A stretch of 11,951 nt of DNA from Sphingomonas sp. UBA1000. Its GTDB lineage: Bacteria; Pseudomonadota; Alphaproteobacteria; Sphingomonadales; Sphingomonadaceae. Under the pieces are notes generated by a model, which saw only the letters and a list, made by a program, of their open reading frames with translations, did not search any database and was not told where the DNA came from. Location of the stretch: assembly GCA_002291855.1 (NCBI GenBank), contig DBAW01000203.1, forward strand, positions 1 through 11,951, read 5' to 3'. Below are positions 6,930-11,951 of the stretch, piece by piece. The position numbers were made by a program, and so were the translations under genes. Position 1 is the stretch's first letter; every line of letters starts with the position of its first letter.

Positions 6930-7530
6930 TCCGGACCGGCCGGCTCGACCGGTCCGCGCCCCAGCTATCGATCCCGGCCCAGCCCTGCGCCCCCAGCGCC
7001 GCCAGCCGCTTTGCCCGGTCTGACGTCATGCCGCCCAGCGCGATCACCGGCAGTGCCGCCCGCTGCGCCAGCAGGCCGAACCGCACCGGACCCAGCACCC
7101 TCGCCCCGGGATGGGAGCGGGTGGCGAACACTGGCGACAGCAGCACCTGATCCGCGCCGCGCCGGGCGGCGGCGACCAGCTCTGCCCGGTCATGCGCGGT
7201 TGCCAGTTCGATCAGCCGGGGGTGGCCGTGCCGGGGGTGTTGATAGACACCGTCCAATCGGTGGCGCACCGCCTCGCGCGCCGGGCCGGCCAGCACCACG
7301 ACCAGCCCGCGCCGCCGGGCGATGGCGCGGATGCGGGTGATCAGCGCGCGCCGCGCGGCGGTGTCGAGCCGGTAATGGCGGATGACGATCCCCGCCCCGC
7401 GCGGCAGCCGCGCCAGCGCCGGCCACAGCGCCGCGCCCTGCCGCTCATCGGTCAGCAGCCAGCATCGCGGCAGCGACCGGCTGCGCGCGAGCGGCGCGTT
7501 TCGGGACAGAGGGCGGTGGCGTTGGGCCAT
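6919..7530 (-). CDS. ThiE/TenI-family protein (annotated style: thiamine phosphate synthase)
   Basis: The 203-residue product resembles the TIM-barrel thiamine phosphate synthase/TenI superfamily. Evidence includes LPRCWLLTDER near 20-30, IVIRHYRLD (48-56), a strand GLVVVLAG (75-82), LDGVY (92-96), ATAHDRAEL (111-119), GADQVLLSPVFATRSHPGA (125-143) and PVIALGGMT (161-169). Several ThiE substrate residues are not seen: the IND motif reads LAG, the GQxD that follows DGVHL is replaced by HPRHG, and TxTK reads TRSH. His113 lies in the ATAH motif, where TenI has its histidine. It may therefore be a TenI-like tautomerase or a related enzyme rather than a true ThiE. A first stretch of about 18 residues is arginine-rich and may be spurious. 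It ends overlapping the convergent gene by 11 bp. Confidence 0.8.
   Translation of the reverse strand: MAQRHRPLSRNAPLARSRSLPRCWLLTDERQGAALWPALARLPRGAGIVIRHYRLDTAARRALITRIRAIARRRGLVVVLAGPAREAVRHRLDGVYQHPRHGHPRLIELATAHDRAELVAAARRGADQVLLSPVFATRSHPGARVLGPVRFGLLAQRAALPVIALGGMTSDRAKRLAALGAQGWAGIDSWGADRSSRPVRIRT
6932..6956 (+). terminator. Hairpin just after the beta-barrel gene, inside the opposite gene
   Basis: CGGACCGG (6932-6939) and CCGGTCCG (6949-6956) form a perfect 8-bp stem with a 9-nt loop, starting 2 bp after the stop of the plus-strand gene. No T-run follows. The arms encode the C-terminal tail of the minus-strand ThiE-like protein. It is probably the 3' end of the plus-strand mRNA, but the lack of a T-run leaves doubt. 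Confidence 0.4.
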
Positions 7531-7538
7531 GGCCCTAT

Positions 7539-7546
7539 CCTATAGC
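7539..7546. promoter_or_regulatory. Palindromic CTATAG, possible -10 for both divergent genes
   Basis: The 23-bp gap between the ThiE-like gene (starts 7530, minus) and yggS (starts 7554, plus) has CTATAG at 7540-7545. Read rightwards it gives TATAGC (7541-7546), read leftwards TATAGG (7544-7539). Starts 7 nt downstream would fall at or next to each start codon, so both mRNAs would be nearly leaderless. yggS has no Shine-Dalgarno. On the minus strand AGGA (7540-7537) is 6 nt from the ATG, which instead argues for a promoter further back. No clear -35 is seen. Confidence 0.35.
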
Positions 7547-7553
7547 AGCGGCC

Positions 7554-8249
7554 ATGACCCTTGCCGCAACGCCCATCGCCCCCGATTCCGACGGCCCTGC
7601 CGCCCGGCTGGCCGCCGTGCAGCAGCGCATTGCGCATGCGGCCAAAGTCGCGCGGCGCGACTTGGCCGATATTGCGCTGATTGCCGTGTCCAAAACCCAT
7701 GATGCCGAGGCGATCCGCCCGCTGATCGCCGCCGGGCAGCGCCGGTTCGGCGAAAACCGCGTGCAGGAAGCAGCGGCGAAATGGCCGGCGCTGCGCGCCG
7801 CGCATGACGGGATCGAACTGCATCTGGTCGGCCAGCTGCAATCGAACAAGGCGGATGAGGCGGTGGCGCTGTTCGACGCGATCCATGCGCTCGACCGTCC
7901 GTCGCTGGTCACCGCGCTGGCGCGCGCCATCGACCGGGCGGGGCGCGCGCCAACGCTGTTCGTGCAGGTCAATATCGGCGACGAACCGCAAAAGGGCGGC
8001 TGCGCGGTGGCCGATCTGCCGGCGCTGCTTGCCGAGGCGCGCGGCGCGGGGCTGGCCCCGGCCGGGCTGATGTGCGTGCCGCCGCTGGGGGTCGAGCCGG
8101 CACCCTATTTCGCGCTGCTCGCCAAGATTGCGCGCGACCATGGCCTGGTGCTGCTCAGCATGGGCATGTCCGACGATTTCGAGACGGCGGTGACGCTGGG
8201 GGCGACCCATGTCCGTGTCGGCTCGGCGCTGTTCGGGCCGCGCGCATGA
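7554..8249 (+). CDS. yggS: YggS/PROSC-family pyridoxal phosphate homeostasis protein
   Basis: The 231-residue product is a single alanine-racemase-like TIM barrel that binds pyridoxal 5'-phosphate and keeps its free level in check; no enzymatic turnover is established for the family. The PLP lysine is K47 in LIAVSKTHD. Other family motifs are RRFGENRVQEAAAK (about 62-75), LHLVGQLQSNK (about 86-96), FVQVNIGDEPQKGG, GLMCVPPLG and LSMGMSDDFETAV followed by GATHVRVGSALFG, the phosphate-binding end. Size and motif order are normal. The ATG at 7554 lacks a ribosome site. The stop overlaps the next start as ATGA, so translation is coupled. The ThiE/TenI-like neighbour also concerns a B-vitamin cofactor, which may be coincidence. 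Confidence 0.95.
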   Translation: MTLAATPIAPDSDGPAARLAAVQQRIAHAAKVARRDLADIALIAVSKTHDAEAIRPLIAAGQRRFGENRVQEAAAKWPALRAAHDGIELHLVGQLQSNKADEAVALFDAIHALDRPSLVTALARAIDRAGRAPTLFVQVNIGDEPQKGGCAVADLPALLAEARGAGLAPAGLMCVPPLGVEPAPYFALLAKIARDHGLVLLSMGMSDDFETAVTLGATHVRVGSALFGPRA

Positions 8250-8914
8250 GGTTCGATGCGATCATCTTCGATTTCGACGGCGTGCTGATCGAAAGCGAAT
8301 ATGTCGGCAACGCCCATCTTGCCGGGCTGCTGACCGAGCTTGGCCATCCGGTGTCGGTCGAGGATGCGCTGACGCGCTTTTCCGGCCTGTCGGGACAGGC
8401 ATTTTACGACGCGATCGAAGCGCATATCGGCCACCCTTTGCCCGAGGGGTTCCATCAGGGCCGGGCCGAGGAAGATGCCCGGGTGCTGCGCGAAGGGCTG
8501 GAGGCGGTGGCCGGCGCGGTCGATTTCGTCCGCGCGCTGCCGCCGGCCCTGCCGCGCGCCATCGCCTCGTCCAGCCGGGTGAACTGGATCGCCACCCATC
8601 TGGCGCATCTGGGGCTGGCCGATGCGTTTGGCGACCGGCTGTTCAGCGGGCGCGAACATGTCGCGCGCGGCAAGCCGGCCCCCGACATCTATCTGCACGC
8701 CGCCGATGCGCTGGGCGTCGACATCGCCCGCACCGTCATCCTTGAGGATTCGGAGGTCGGCGCGACCGGGGCCGTGGCATCGGGGGCCTATGTGATCGGG
8801 CTGGCCGCCGGCAACCACTGCCTTGACGGGCATGAAGCGCGGCTCAAGGCGCGGGGCGTCAATGTCGTCGCCCATGATTTCCACGAGGTCCGCCGGCTGA
8901 TCGGGATGGCCTGA
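8246..8914 (+). CDS. HAD-superfamily phosphatase (beta-phosphoglucomutase/YieH-like)
   Basis: The 222-residue product is a subfamily IA HAD hydrolase. Motif I is FDFDGVLIESE, with nucleophile D9 and acid/base D11. A helical cap spans about 17-85. Motif II is S109 in AIASSSRVNW, motif III is K143 in RGKPAPDIYL, and motif IV is E167/D168 in ILEDSEVGATGAVASG. All catalytic residues are present, so it should be an active Mg-dependent phosphatase or phosphomutase on a small phosphorylated metabolite. The exact substrate cannot be read from the sequence; candidates are sugar phosphates, phosphoglycolate or 6-phosphogluconate. The start is the ATG overlapping the yggS stop (ATGA), which is better than an upstream ATG because motif I then begins six residues in. 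It is the last gene of the two-gene operon. Confidence 0.92.
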   Translation: MRFDAIIFDFDGVLIESEYVGNAHLAGLLTELGHPVSVEDALTRFSGLSGQAFYDAIEAHIGHPLPEGFHQGRAEEDARVLREGLEAVAGAVDFVRALPPALPRAIASSSRVNWIATHLAHLGLADAFGDRLFSGREHVARGKPAPDIYLHAADALGVDIARTVILEDSEVGATGAVASGAYVIGLAAGNHCLDGHEARLKARGVNVVAHDFHEVRRLIGMA

Positions 8915-8927
8915 TCCTGGTGTCCAG

Positions 8928-8950
8928 GCCCGGCCGTATCCGGGCATTTT
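8928..8950 (+). terminator. Rho-independent terminator of yggS and the HAD gene
   Basis: GCCCGG (8928-8933) pairs perfectly with CCGGGC (8940-8945) around a 6-nt loop, followed by ATTTT (8946-8950). It lies 13 bp after the HAD stop. A smaller hairpin CCTGG/CCAGG (8916-8928) precedes it, sharing one base. Confidence 0.65.
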
Positions 8951-8956
8951 CGAGCC

Positions 8957-8970
8957 GGGTGAGCTCACCC
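8957..8970. repeat. 14-bp perfect palindrome in the convergent HAD-ribA gap
   Basis: GGGTGAGCTCACCC is its own reverse complement and lies 4 bp beyond the ribA stop. It can fold as a 5-bp stem with an AGCT loop on either strand. It has no T-run and might end the ribA transcript or serve as a protein-binding site; neither is shown. Confidence 0.5.
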
Positions 8971-8974
8971 CGCC

Positions 8975-10027
8975 CTAAAGCTGGTGGCCGGTCCGGTCGC
9001 GCTTGGTGTCGAGATAGCGGGCATTGTGCGGATTGGGCGTCATCCGGTGGGGCACCCGCTCGACCACGTCGATGCCTGCCCGGCCCAGTTCCGCCACCTT
9101 GTCGGGATTGTTGGTCATCAGCCGCACCCGCGTCTGGCCAAGCAGGGCCAGCATCCGCGCAGCGACGCGGAAATCGCGCGCATCGATGGCAAAGCCCAGC
9201 CGGACATTGGCATCGACCGTGTCAAACCCCTGATCCTGCAGCGCATAGGCGCGCAGCTTGTTGACGATGCCGATGCCGCGCCCTTCCTGCCGCAGGTAAA
9301 GCAATATGCCCCAGCCCGATCCGGCCATGGCGTGGAGCGCGGCCTGAAGCTGCGGCCCGCAATCGCATTTGAGCGAGCCGAACACATCGCCGGTCAGGCA
9401 TTCGCTGTGCAGCCGGACGAGCGGAGGCGTGCCATCGGGCTGGCCGATCACCAGCGCGACATGGACATCGCCGCCATCGGCGGAGCGGAAGGCGACGATT
9501 TCCGCTCCTTCGGCCGCCGACACCGGCAGCCGCGCGCGCGTGGCGATGTGCAGATTGGCGGCATCTTCGGCGGCGGCGATGTCCGCCGGCCCGAGCATGT
9601 CGGCGGTTGCCGCCGTTTCCCTGACGAAAAAGGCCGGCAGCAGCCCGGCGATCCGCGCCAGTTCGAGCGCCGCCGCCGCCAGATCGGGCGCGGCAACCGG
9701 GATCGCGCGGAACGGCCCTTTGAGCGGGGTCGCCAGATCGAGCGCGGGATCGGCAAGCGCAACCGCGACATCGAAATCGATCCAGGGCGCGCGCATCACC
9801 TGCACCGCCTGGCCGGGGGTGGCCGCCGCCGCCTGATTGGCGAGCCGGAGCGTCGCCGCGCGGCTGGCCGACAGCAGTAGATCGGCGCGCTGATCGGGGT
9901 CGAACGCGGCCAGCCTTGTGGCATCGGCGGTTTCGACCGGCAGCAGCGCAATGGCCTGCCCGGCGGCGCCGATCACCACCGGCCAGCCGCGGCGCAGCCC
10001 GTCAATCGCCCGGGCCGCCGCGCTCAA
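8975..10027 (-). CDS. ribA: GTP cyclohydrolase II with RibB-like N-terminal domain
   Basis: GTP cyclohydrolase II opens GTP to start riboflavin synthesis. From a TTG start at 10027 the protein has 350 residues. The catalytic domain covers about 185-350: RLHSECLTGD with zinc ligands C210, C221 and C223 (KCDCG), RQEGRGIG (246-253), NKLRAYALQDQG, MTNNPDK (304-310) and IVERVP-type DVVERVP. It is complete and close to E. coli RibA. Residues 1-180 are an extra domain resembling DHBP synthase (RibB) in AIDGLRRGWPVVI and AAALELARIAGL, but its acidic active-site loop is missing. The TTG overlaps the xth TGA (TTGA) and has GGAG (10039-10036) 8 nt before it, which decides the start. An ATG 37 codons earlier would lie inside xth. 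Coupled to xth. Confidence 0.93.
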   Translation of the reverse strand: MSAAARAIDGLRRGWPVVIGAAGQAIALLPVETADATRLAAFDPDQRADLLLSASRAATLRLANQAAAATPGQAVQVMRAPWIDFDVAVALADPALDLATPLKGPFRAIPVAAPDLAAAALELARIAGLLPAFFVRETAATADMLGPADIAAAEDAANLHIATRARLPVSAAEGAEIVAFRSADGGDVHVALVIGQPDGTPPLVRLHSECLTGDVFGSLKCDCGPQLQAALHAMAGSGWGILLYLRQEGRGIGIVNKLRAYALQDQGFDTVDANVRLGFAIDARDFRVAARMLALLGQTRVRLMTNNPDKVAELGRAGIDVVERVPHRMTPNPHNARYLDTKRDRTGHQL

Positions 10028-10815
10028 AAGCGGAACTCCGTCACCAGCGGCACATGGTCGGACGGCTTTTCCCAGCCCCGGCACGGCTCGTGCACATGGT
10101 GGGCGGTGGCGGTGGCGGCGAGATCGGGGCTGGCCCACATATGGTCGAGCCGCCGCCCCCGGTCGGATGCCGCCCAGTCACGCGCGCGGTAGCTCCACCA
10201 GCTGTAATAGCGCGCCGGGGCGGGCACAAAGCGGCGGCCCAGATCCACCCAGCCATGCGCCTGTTGCAGCCGGTTCAGCGCCTCGACCTCGACCGGCGTG
10301 TGGCTGACCACGTCGAGCAGCTGCTTGTGGCTCCACACATCGCTTTCCAGCGGCGCGATGTTGAAATCGCCGACCATGATCGTCGGTACGTCGAGCGTGT
10401 CCGACCAGCGCGTCATCCGGGCGATGAAATCCAGCTTCTGGCCGAATTTGGGGTTGAGATCGCGGTCGGGAATGTCGCCGCCGGCGGGCACATAGACATT
10501 TTCCAGCCGCACGCCATTGGGCAGGCGCACGCCCAGATGCCGCGCCTCGCCATTGTCCTGCCAGTCATGGCGCGTGTCGGCGGTCAGCGGCACGCGGCTG
10601 ACGATCGCCACGCCGTGATGCATGCGCTGGCCGTTGAGCAGGATATGCGGATAGCCGAGTGCGGCGAATGCGGCGGCGGGAAAGCTGCCATCCTCGACCT
10701 TGGTTTCCTGAAGGCAGAGAATGTCGGGCGCTTCCTCGGTCAGGAAGCGTTCGACGATGGCCAGCCGGAAGCGGACCGAGTTGATGTTCCACGAAGCGAG
10801 TTTCAGCCTGTCCAT
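10024..10815 (-). CDS. xth: Exodeoxyribonuclease III (AP endonuclease)
   Basis: The 263-residue product belongs to the Mg-dependent ExoIII/APE1 family of base excision repair, cutting at abasic sites and trimming 3' ends. Active-site residues are visible: N10 in ASWNINS, E37 in LQETK, Y108 in ENVYVPAGG, D150 and N152 in VGDFNIAP, D224 in RRLDHMW, and D253/H254 in PSDHVPL. Length matches E. coli ExoIII. WSYRARDWAASDRGRRLDH is typical of the XthA branch. The ATG at 10815 has no Shine-Dalgarno; TAATGA 10 nt before it could be a weak -10 giving a nearly leaderless mRNA. Upstream is an unusual 198-bp structured gap, and downstream ribA overlaps it. Assignment is secure. Confidence 0.96.
   Translation of the reverse strand: MDRLKLASWNINSVRFRLAIVERFLTEEAPDILCLQETKVEDGSFPAAAFAALGYPHILLNGQRMHHGVAIVSRVPLTADTRHDWQDNGEARHLGVRLPNGVRLENVYVPAGGDIPDRDLNPKFGQKLDFIARMTRWSDTLDVPTIMVGDFNIAPLESDVWSHKQLLDVVSHTPVEVEALNRLQQAHGWVDLGRRFVPAPARYYSWWSYRARDWAASDRGRRLDHMWASPDLAATATAHHVHEPCRGWEKPSDHVPLVTEFRF
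10028..10039 (-). promoter_or_regulatory. Ribosome binding site that sets the ribA TTG start
   Basis: GGAG at 10039-10036, inside the last codons of xth, is 8 nt from the TTG at 10027-10025. No ATG or GTG with comparable spacing exists in the ribA frame here. The overlap TTGA with the xth stop favours re-initiation by the same ribosomes. Confidence 0.65.
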
Positions 10816-10850
10816 CGCGGGCGATCATTAGGCAGGCGGGGGGCCTTCGA

Positions 10851-10888
10851 CAAGGAAAGACCCCCGCTCCGGGGGCGTGGAGCGGGGG
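10851..10888 (-). terminator. Strong rho-independent terminator upstream of xth
   Basis: On the minus strand CCCCCGCTCC (10888-10879) and GGAGCGGGGG (10870-10861) make a perfect 10-bp GC stem with an 8-nt loop. The tail TCTTTCCTTG (10860-10851) is 6 T in 10. It ends 35 bp before the xth start. Transcripts arriving from lolA, or from the structured element in the gap, would stop here. The plus strand shows no T-run, so the direction is clear. Confidence 0.75.
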
Positions 10889-10975
10889 CCGACCGAGCGT
10901 CATCACGCTGGCGGGTCAGAGGCTCCGGGCGGGGAACAGGGGGAAGTCCCGCCAAGCTCTTTGACCACGGAGCCT
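10851..10975 (-). ncRNA. Candidate structured small RNA or leader RNA between lolA and xth
   Basis: This roughly 125-nt stretch of non-coding DNA holds three folded units in a row on the minus strand. First, AGGCTCCG (10975-10968) pairs with CGGAGCCT (10927-10920), and nested inside, GGCGGG (10953-10948) pairs with CCCGCC (10933-10928), leaving a C-rich 14-nt loop ACTTCCCCCTGTTC. The inner and outer 3' arms abut. Second, AGCGT/ACGCT with loop GATG (10909-10896) sits within GACC/GGTC (10917-10891). Third is the terminator hairpin 10888-10861 with its T-rich tail. An extended -10-like TGCTAGAAA (10983-10975) lies at the 5' edge, but a start 7 nt on would cut the outer stem, so the 5' end is unresolved. 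It does not match SRP RNA, 6S or tmRNA as I know them. Confidence 0.45.
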
Positions 10976-11013
10976 TTCTAGCACCCCAAGCTGTCGCTGC
11001 GATGAATGGCGGT

Positions 11014-11682
11014 TCAGCGCTGCCGGTCGCGGCGCGGATCGGTGAAACGGAACAATGTGTCGCTGAGCGGCGGGTTCAGCCGCTGGTTGGCGAGACGCAC
11101 GGTGGTGCGGTTGTTCTGCGCATCGAGCGCGACCCAGCCCTGCAGCAGCAGCCCGCCGGGCGCATCGCCGCGCTGGGTGAAGGCGAGGGTGATCGCGCCA
11201 TATTCGGGATGTTTCGGATCGCGGACCAGCACGCTCAGCACATCGGGCTGGCCCGACGGGACGATGCGCGCGACCCGCGCCAGATCCTTGCTCGGATCGA
11301 GCAGCACGCCCAGCGGCGACCCGCCGATCGGCCAGCGCGACACCTGCCGCACCTGATAGTCGACAAAGCTGAGCGCCCGCCCGTCGCTGACGACGAGCAG
11401 CGGCACGCCCGGCGCATATTGGAACCGGATCTTGCCCGGCTGCTTGAGCGACAGCGTGCCGGTCAGCGTCTTGCCGGTGCGATCGGTCTGGGTGAAATCG
11501 GCGGTCATCGCGCTCAGCCCGCGCAGATGCGCGCCGACCCGCGCCAGATCGCCCCCCGGCTGTGCGGGGGCCTGTGCCATCGCCGGCGCGGCGACCGGCA
11601 GGGCCGGCATGATGCCCGTCAGGGCGCCCGTCAGGCCAAGGCTCAGGAACAGGTGCAGGGACTGGCGGGGGCGCAGCAACAT
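11014..11682 (-). CDS. lolA: Outer-membrane lipoprotein carrier protein LolA
   Basis: The product is 222 residues. LolA is the periplasmic chaperone that takes lipoproteins from LolCDE to the outer membrane. A signal peptide (basic start, then LFLSLGLTGALTGIM) probably ends at residue 36, after PAMA. The mature protein shows the LolA pattern: LRGLSAMTADFTQTD, TLTGTLSLKQPGKIRFQY, PLLVVSDGRALSFVDYQ and SPLGVLLD, a sheet with an open hydrophobic face. Two ATGs adjoin (11685 and 11682). AGGAG at 11692-11688 is 5 nt from the second but only 2 nt from the first, so 11682 is preferred. The longer reading to 11802 would run back into the neighbouring gene. LptE and the DUF3576 lipoprotein would be among its clients. 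Confidence 0.9.
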   Translation of the reverse strand: MLLRPRQSLHLFLSLGLTGALTGIMPALPVAAPAMAQAPAQPGGDLARVGAHLRGLSAMTADFTQTDRTGKTLTGTLSLKQPGKIRFQYAPGVPLLVVSDGRALSFVDYQVRQVSRWPIGGSPLGVLLDPSKDLARVARIVPSGQPDVLSVLVRDPKHPEYGAITLAFTQRGDAPGGLLLQGWVALDAQNNRTTVRLANQRLNPPLSDTLFRFTDPRRDRQR

Positions 11683-11696
11683 CATTTCTCCTGTGA

Positions 11697-11750
11697 CGGG
11701 GGGCGGGCCGACACTGGCCCGGCACCGTTGAACCGGCGCTGAACCCCCCG
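11697..11750 (-). other. GC-rich foldable leader upstream of lolA
   Basis: CGGGGGG (11697-11703) can pair with CCCCCCG (11744-11750), enclosing a second perfect stem CGGGCC/GGCCCG (11704-11709 and 11716-11721, loop GACACT). The structure ends just before the lolA ribosome site and starts 9 bp after the stop of the upstream gene. No promoter with an AT-rich -10 is seen here, so lolA may be read through from upstream. The structure may be a terminator without a T-run, a leader fold, or chance in GC-rich DNA. Confidence 0.3.
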
Positions 11751-11759
11751 CCAAGCGCC

Positions 11760-11951
11760 TTATTTCAGCAGATTCTGGTCCCAGAACATCAGCGTCGTCC
11801 ACATCAGATAGTCCTGATTCGCCTTTTTGGCGAAGCCATGGCCTTCATCGGCGGCGAGCAGATGCCAGGCGGTCCGCCCCTTGGCGCGCACCGCCTTCAC
11901 GATCTGGTCCGCCTCCGATGCCGGGACGCGCGGATCATTGCCGCCGGTCAC
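11760..11951 (-). CDS. S9-family (prolyl oligopeptidase-type) peptidase, C-terminal end only
   Basis: The frame is open to the window edge, so the gene starts to the right. Only 64 codons including the TAA stop (11762-11760) remain. GGNDPRVPASEADQIVKAVRAKG contains the NDPRVP motif that carries the catalytic aspartate of S9 peptidases, and AADEGHGFAKK carries the catalytic histidine of the Ser-Asp-His triad. The end FWDQNLLK is typical of dipeptidyl aminopeptidase/acylaminoacyl-peptidase-like enzymes. The full protein would be about 600-700 residues and is often secreted in this group of bacteria. Substrate and signal peptide cannot be judged from this piece. It is probably followed by lolA on the same transcript or after the GC-rich fold. 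Confidence 0.88.
   Translation of the reverse strand: MTGGNDPRVPASEADQIVKAVRAKGRTAWHLLAADEGHGFAKKANQDYLMWTTLMFWDQNLLK

Larger units (their letters stand above)
10816..11013. other. 198-bp gene-free gap between lolA and xth
   Basis: No credible coding frame fills this gap. It holds the nested stems, the small hairpin and the terminator described for the candidate RNA, then a 35-bp stretch before xth that has no ribosome site. The 38 bp next to the lolA stop (10976-11013) show only the TGCTAGAAA element. Confidence 0.8.

Noticed and set aside
8105..8968. 287-codon minus-strand open frame
   Set aside because: It is antisense to yggS and the HAD gene, whose catalytic residues are all in place.
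10028..10138. N-terminal extension of ribA to an ATG at 10138
   Set aside because: The extra 37 residues are Arg/Pro-rich, read from inside xth, and do not resemble the RibB-like start that begins right at the TTG.
10889..10975. 4.5S SRP RNA, 6S RNA or tRNA in the lolA-xth gap
   Set aside because: The SRP core (GGTCAGGTCCGGAAGGAAGC-like) is absent, there is no single long 6S-type hairpin, and no cloverleaf or T-loop GTTCGAATC can be made.
9916..11742. 608-codon plus-strand open frame
   Set aside because: It spans antisense to ribA, xth, the structured gap and lolA. No domain is visible, and three well-supported genes on the other strand explain the region.
11683..11802. N-terminal extension of lolA to 11802
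   Set aside because: It would place 40 residues before the signal peptide and overlap the peptidase gene's stop region. AGGAG directly precedes the ATG pair at 11685/11682.

Overview
This is a GC-rich chromosomal window, roughly two thirds G+C by eye, with tightly packed genes on both strands. The gene content points to an alphaproteobacterium, most likely of the order Sphingomonadales. The pointers are parAB lying next to holA, lptE and leuS, a DUF3576 lipoprotein beside leuS, and a GTP cyclohydrolase II with an extra N-terminal domain. This is a judgement from remembered gene order and protein style, not from a database search.

Bases 1-1452 (+) hold the 3' part of parA and a complete parB, for chromosome segregation. 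They converge on a minus-strand operon read leftwards from about 6035 to 1492: DUF3576 lipoprotein, leuS, lptE, holA. Its genes are 6 bp apart, overlapped by 4 bp, and 24 bp apart, so they are probably one transcript. The operon joins translation (LeuS), lipopolysaccharide transport (LptE) and replication (HolA). A 192-bp divergent promoter region (6036-6227) separates it from a small exported protein on the plus strand, probably an outer-membrane beta-barrel. That gene overlaps, tail to tail, a divergent ThiE/TenI-like gene.

The ThiE/TenI-like gene (minus) and yggS (plus) are divergent with only 23 bp between them. yggS overlaps a HAD phosphatase gene by ATGA, and a hairpin with a T-run follows. 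From the right, minus-strand genes run lolA, a 198-bp gap, xth, ribA. xth and ribA are coupled by an overlap in which ribA appears to start at TTG. The right edge carries the 3' end of an S9-family peptidase gene.

Most genes are ordinary housekeeping genes. The least explained stretch is the lolA-xth gap (10816-11013). It holds a nested two-stem domain, a second hairpin and a 10-bp terminator hairpin with a T-rich tail on the minus strand, which looks like a small structured RNA or an RNA leader of xth. Other points of interest are a RibB-like but catalytically empty N-terminal domain in RibA, a ThiE-family protein that lacks the usual ThiE substrate residues, and a palindromic CTATAG between yggS and the ThiE-like gene that could act as a -10 in both directions. 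I see no mobile element, CRISPR array, tRNA, rRNA or parS site.
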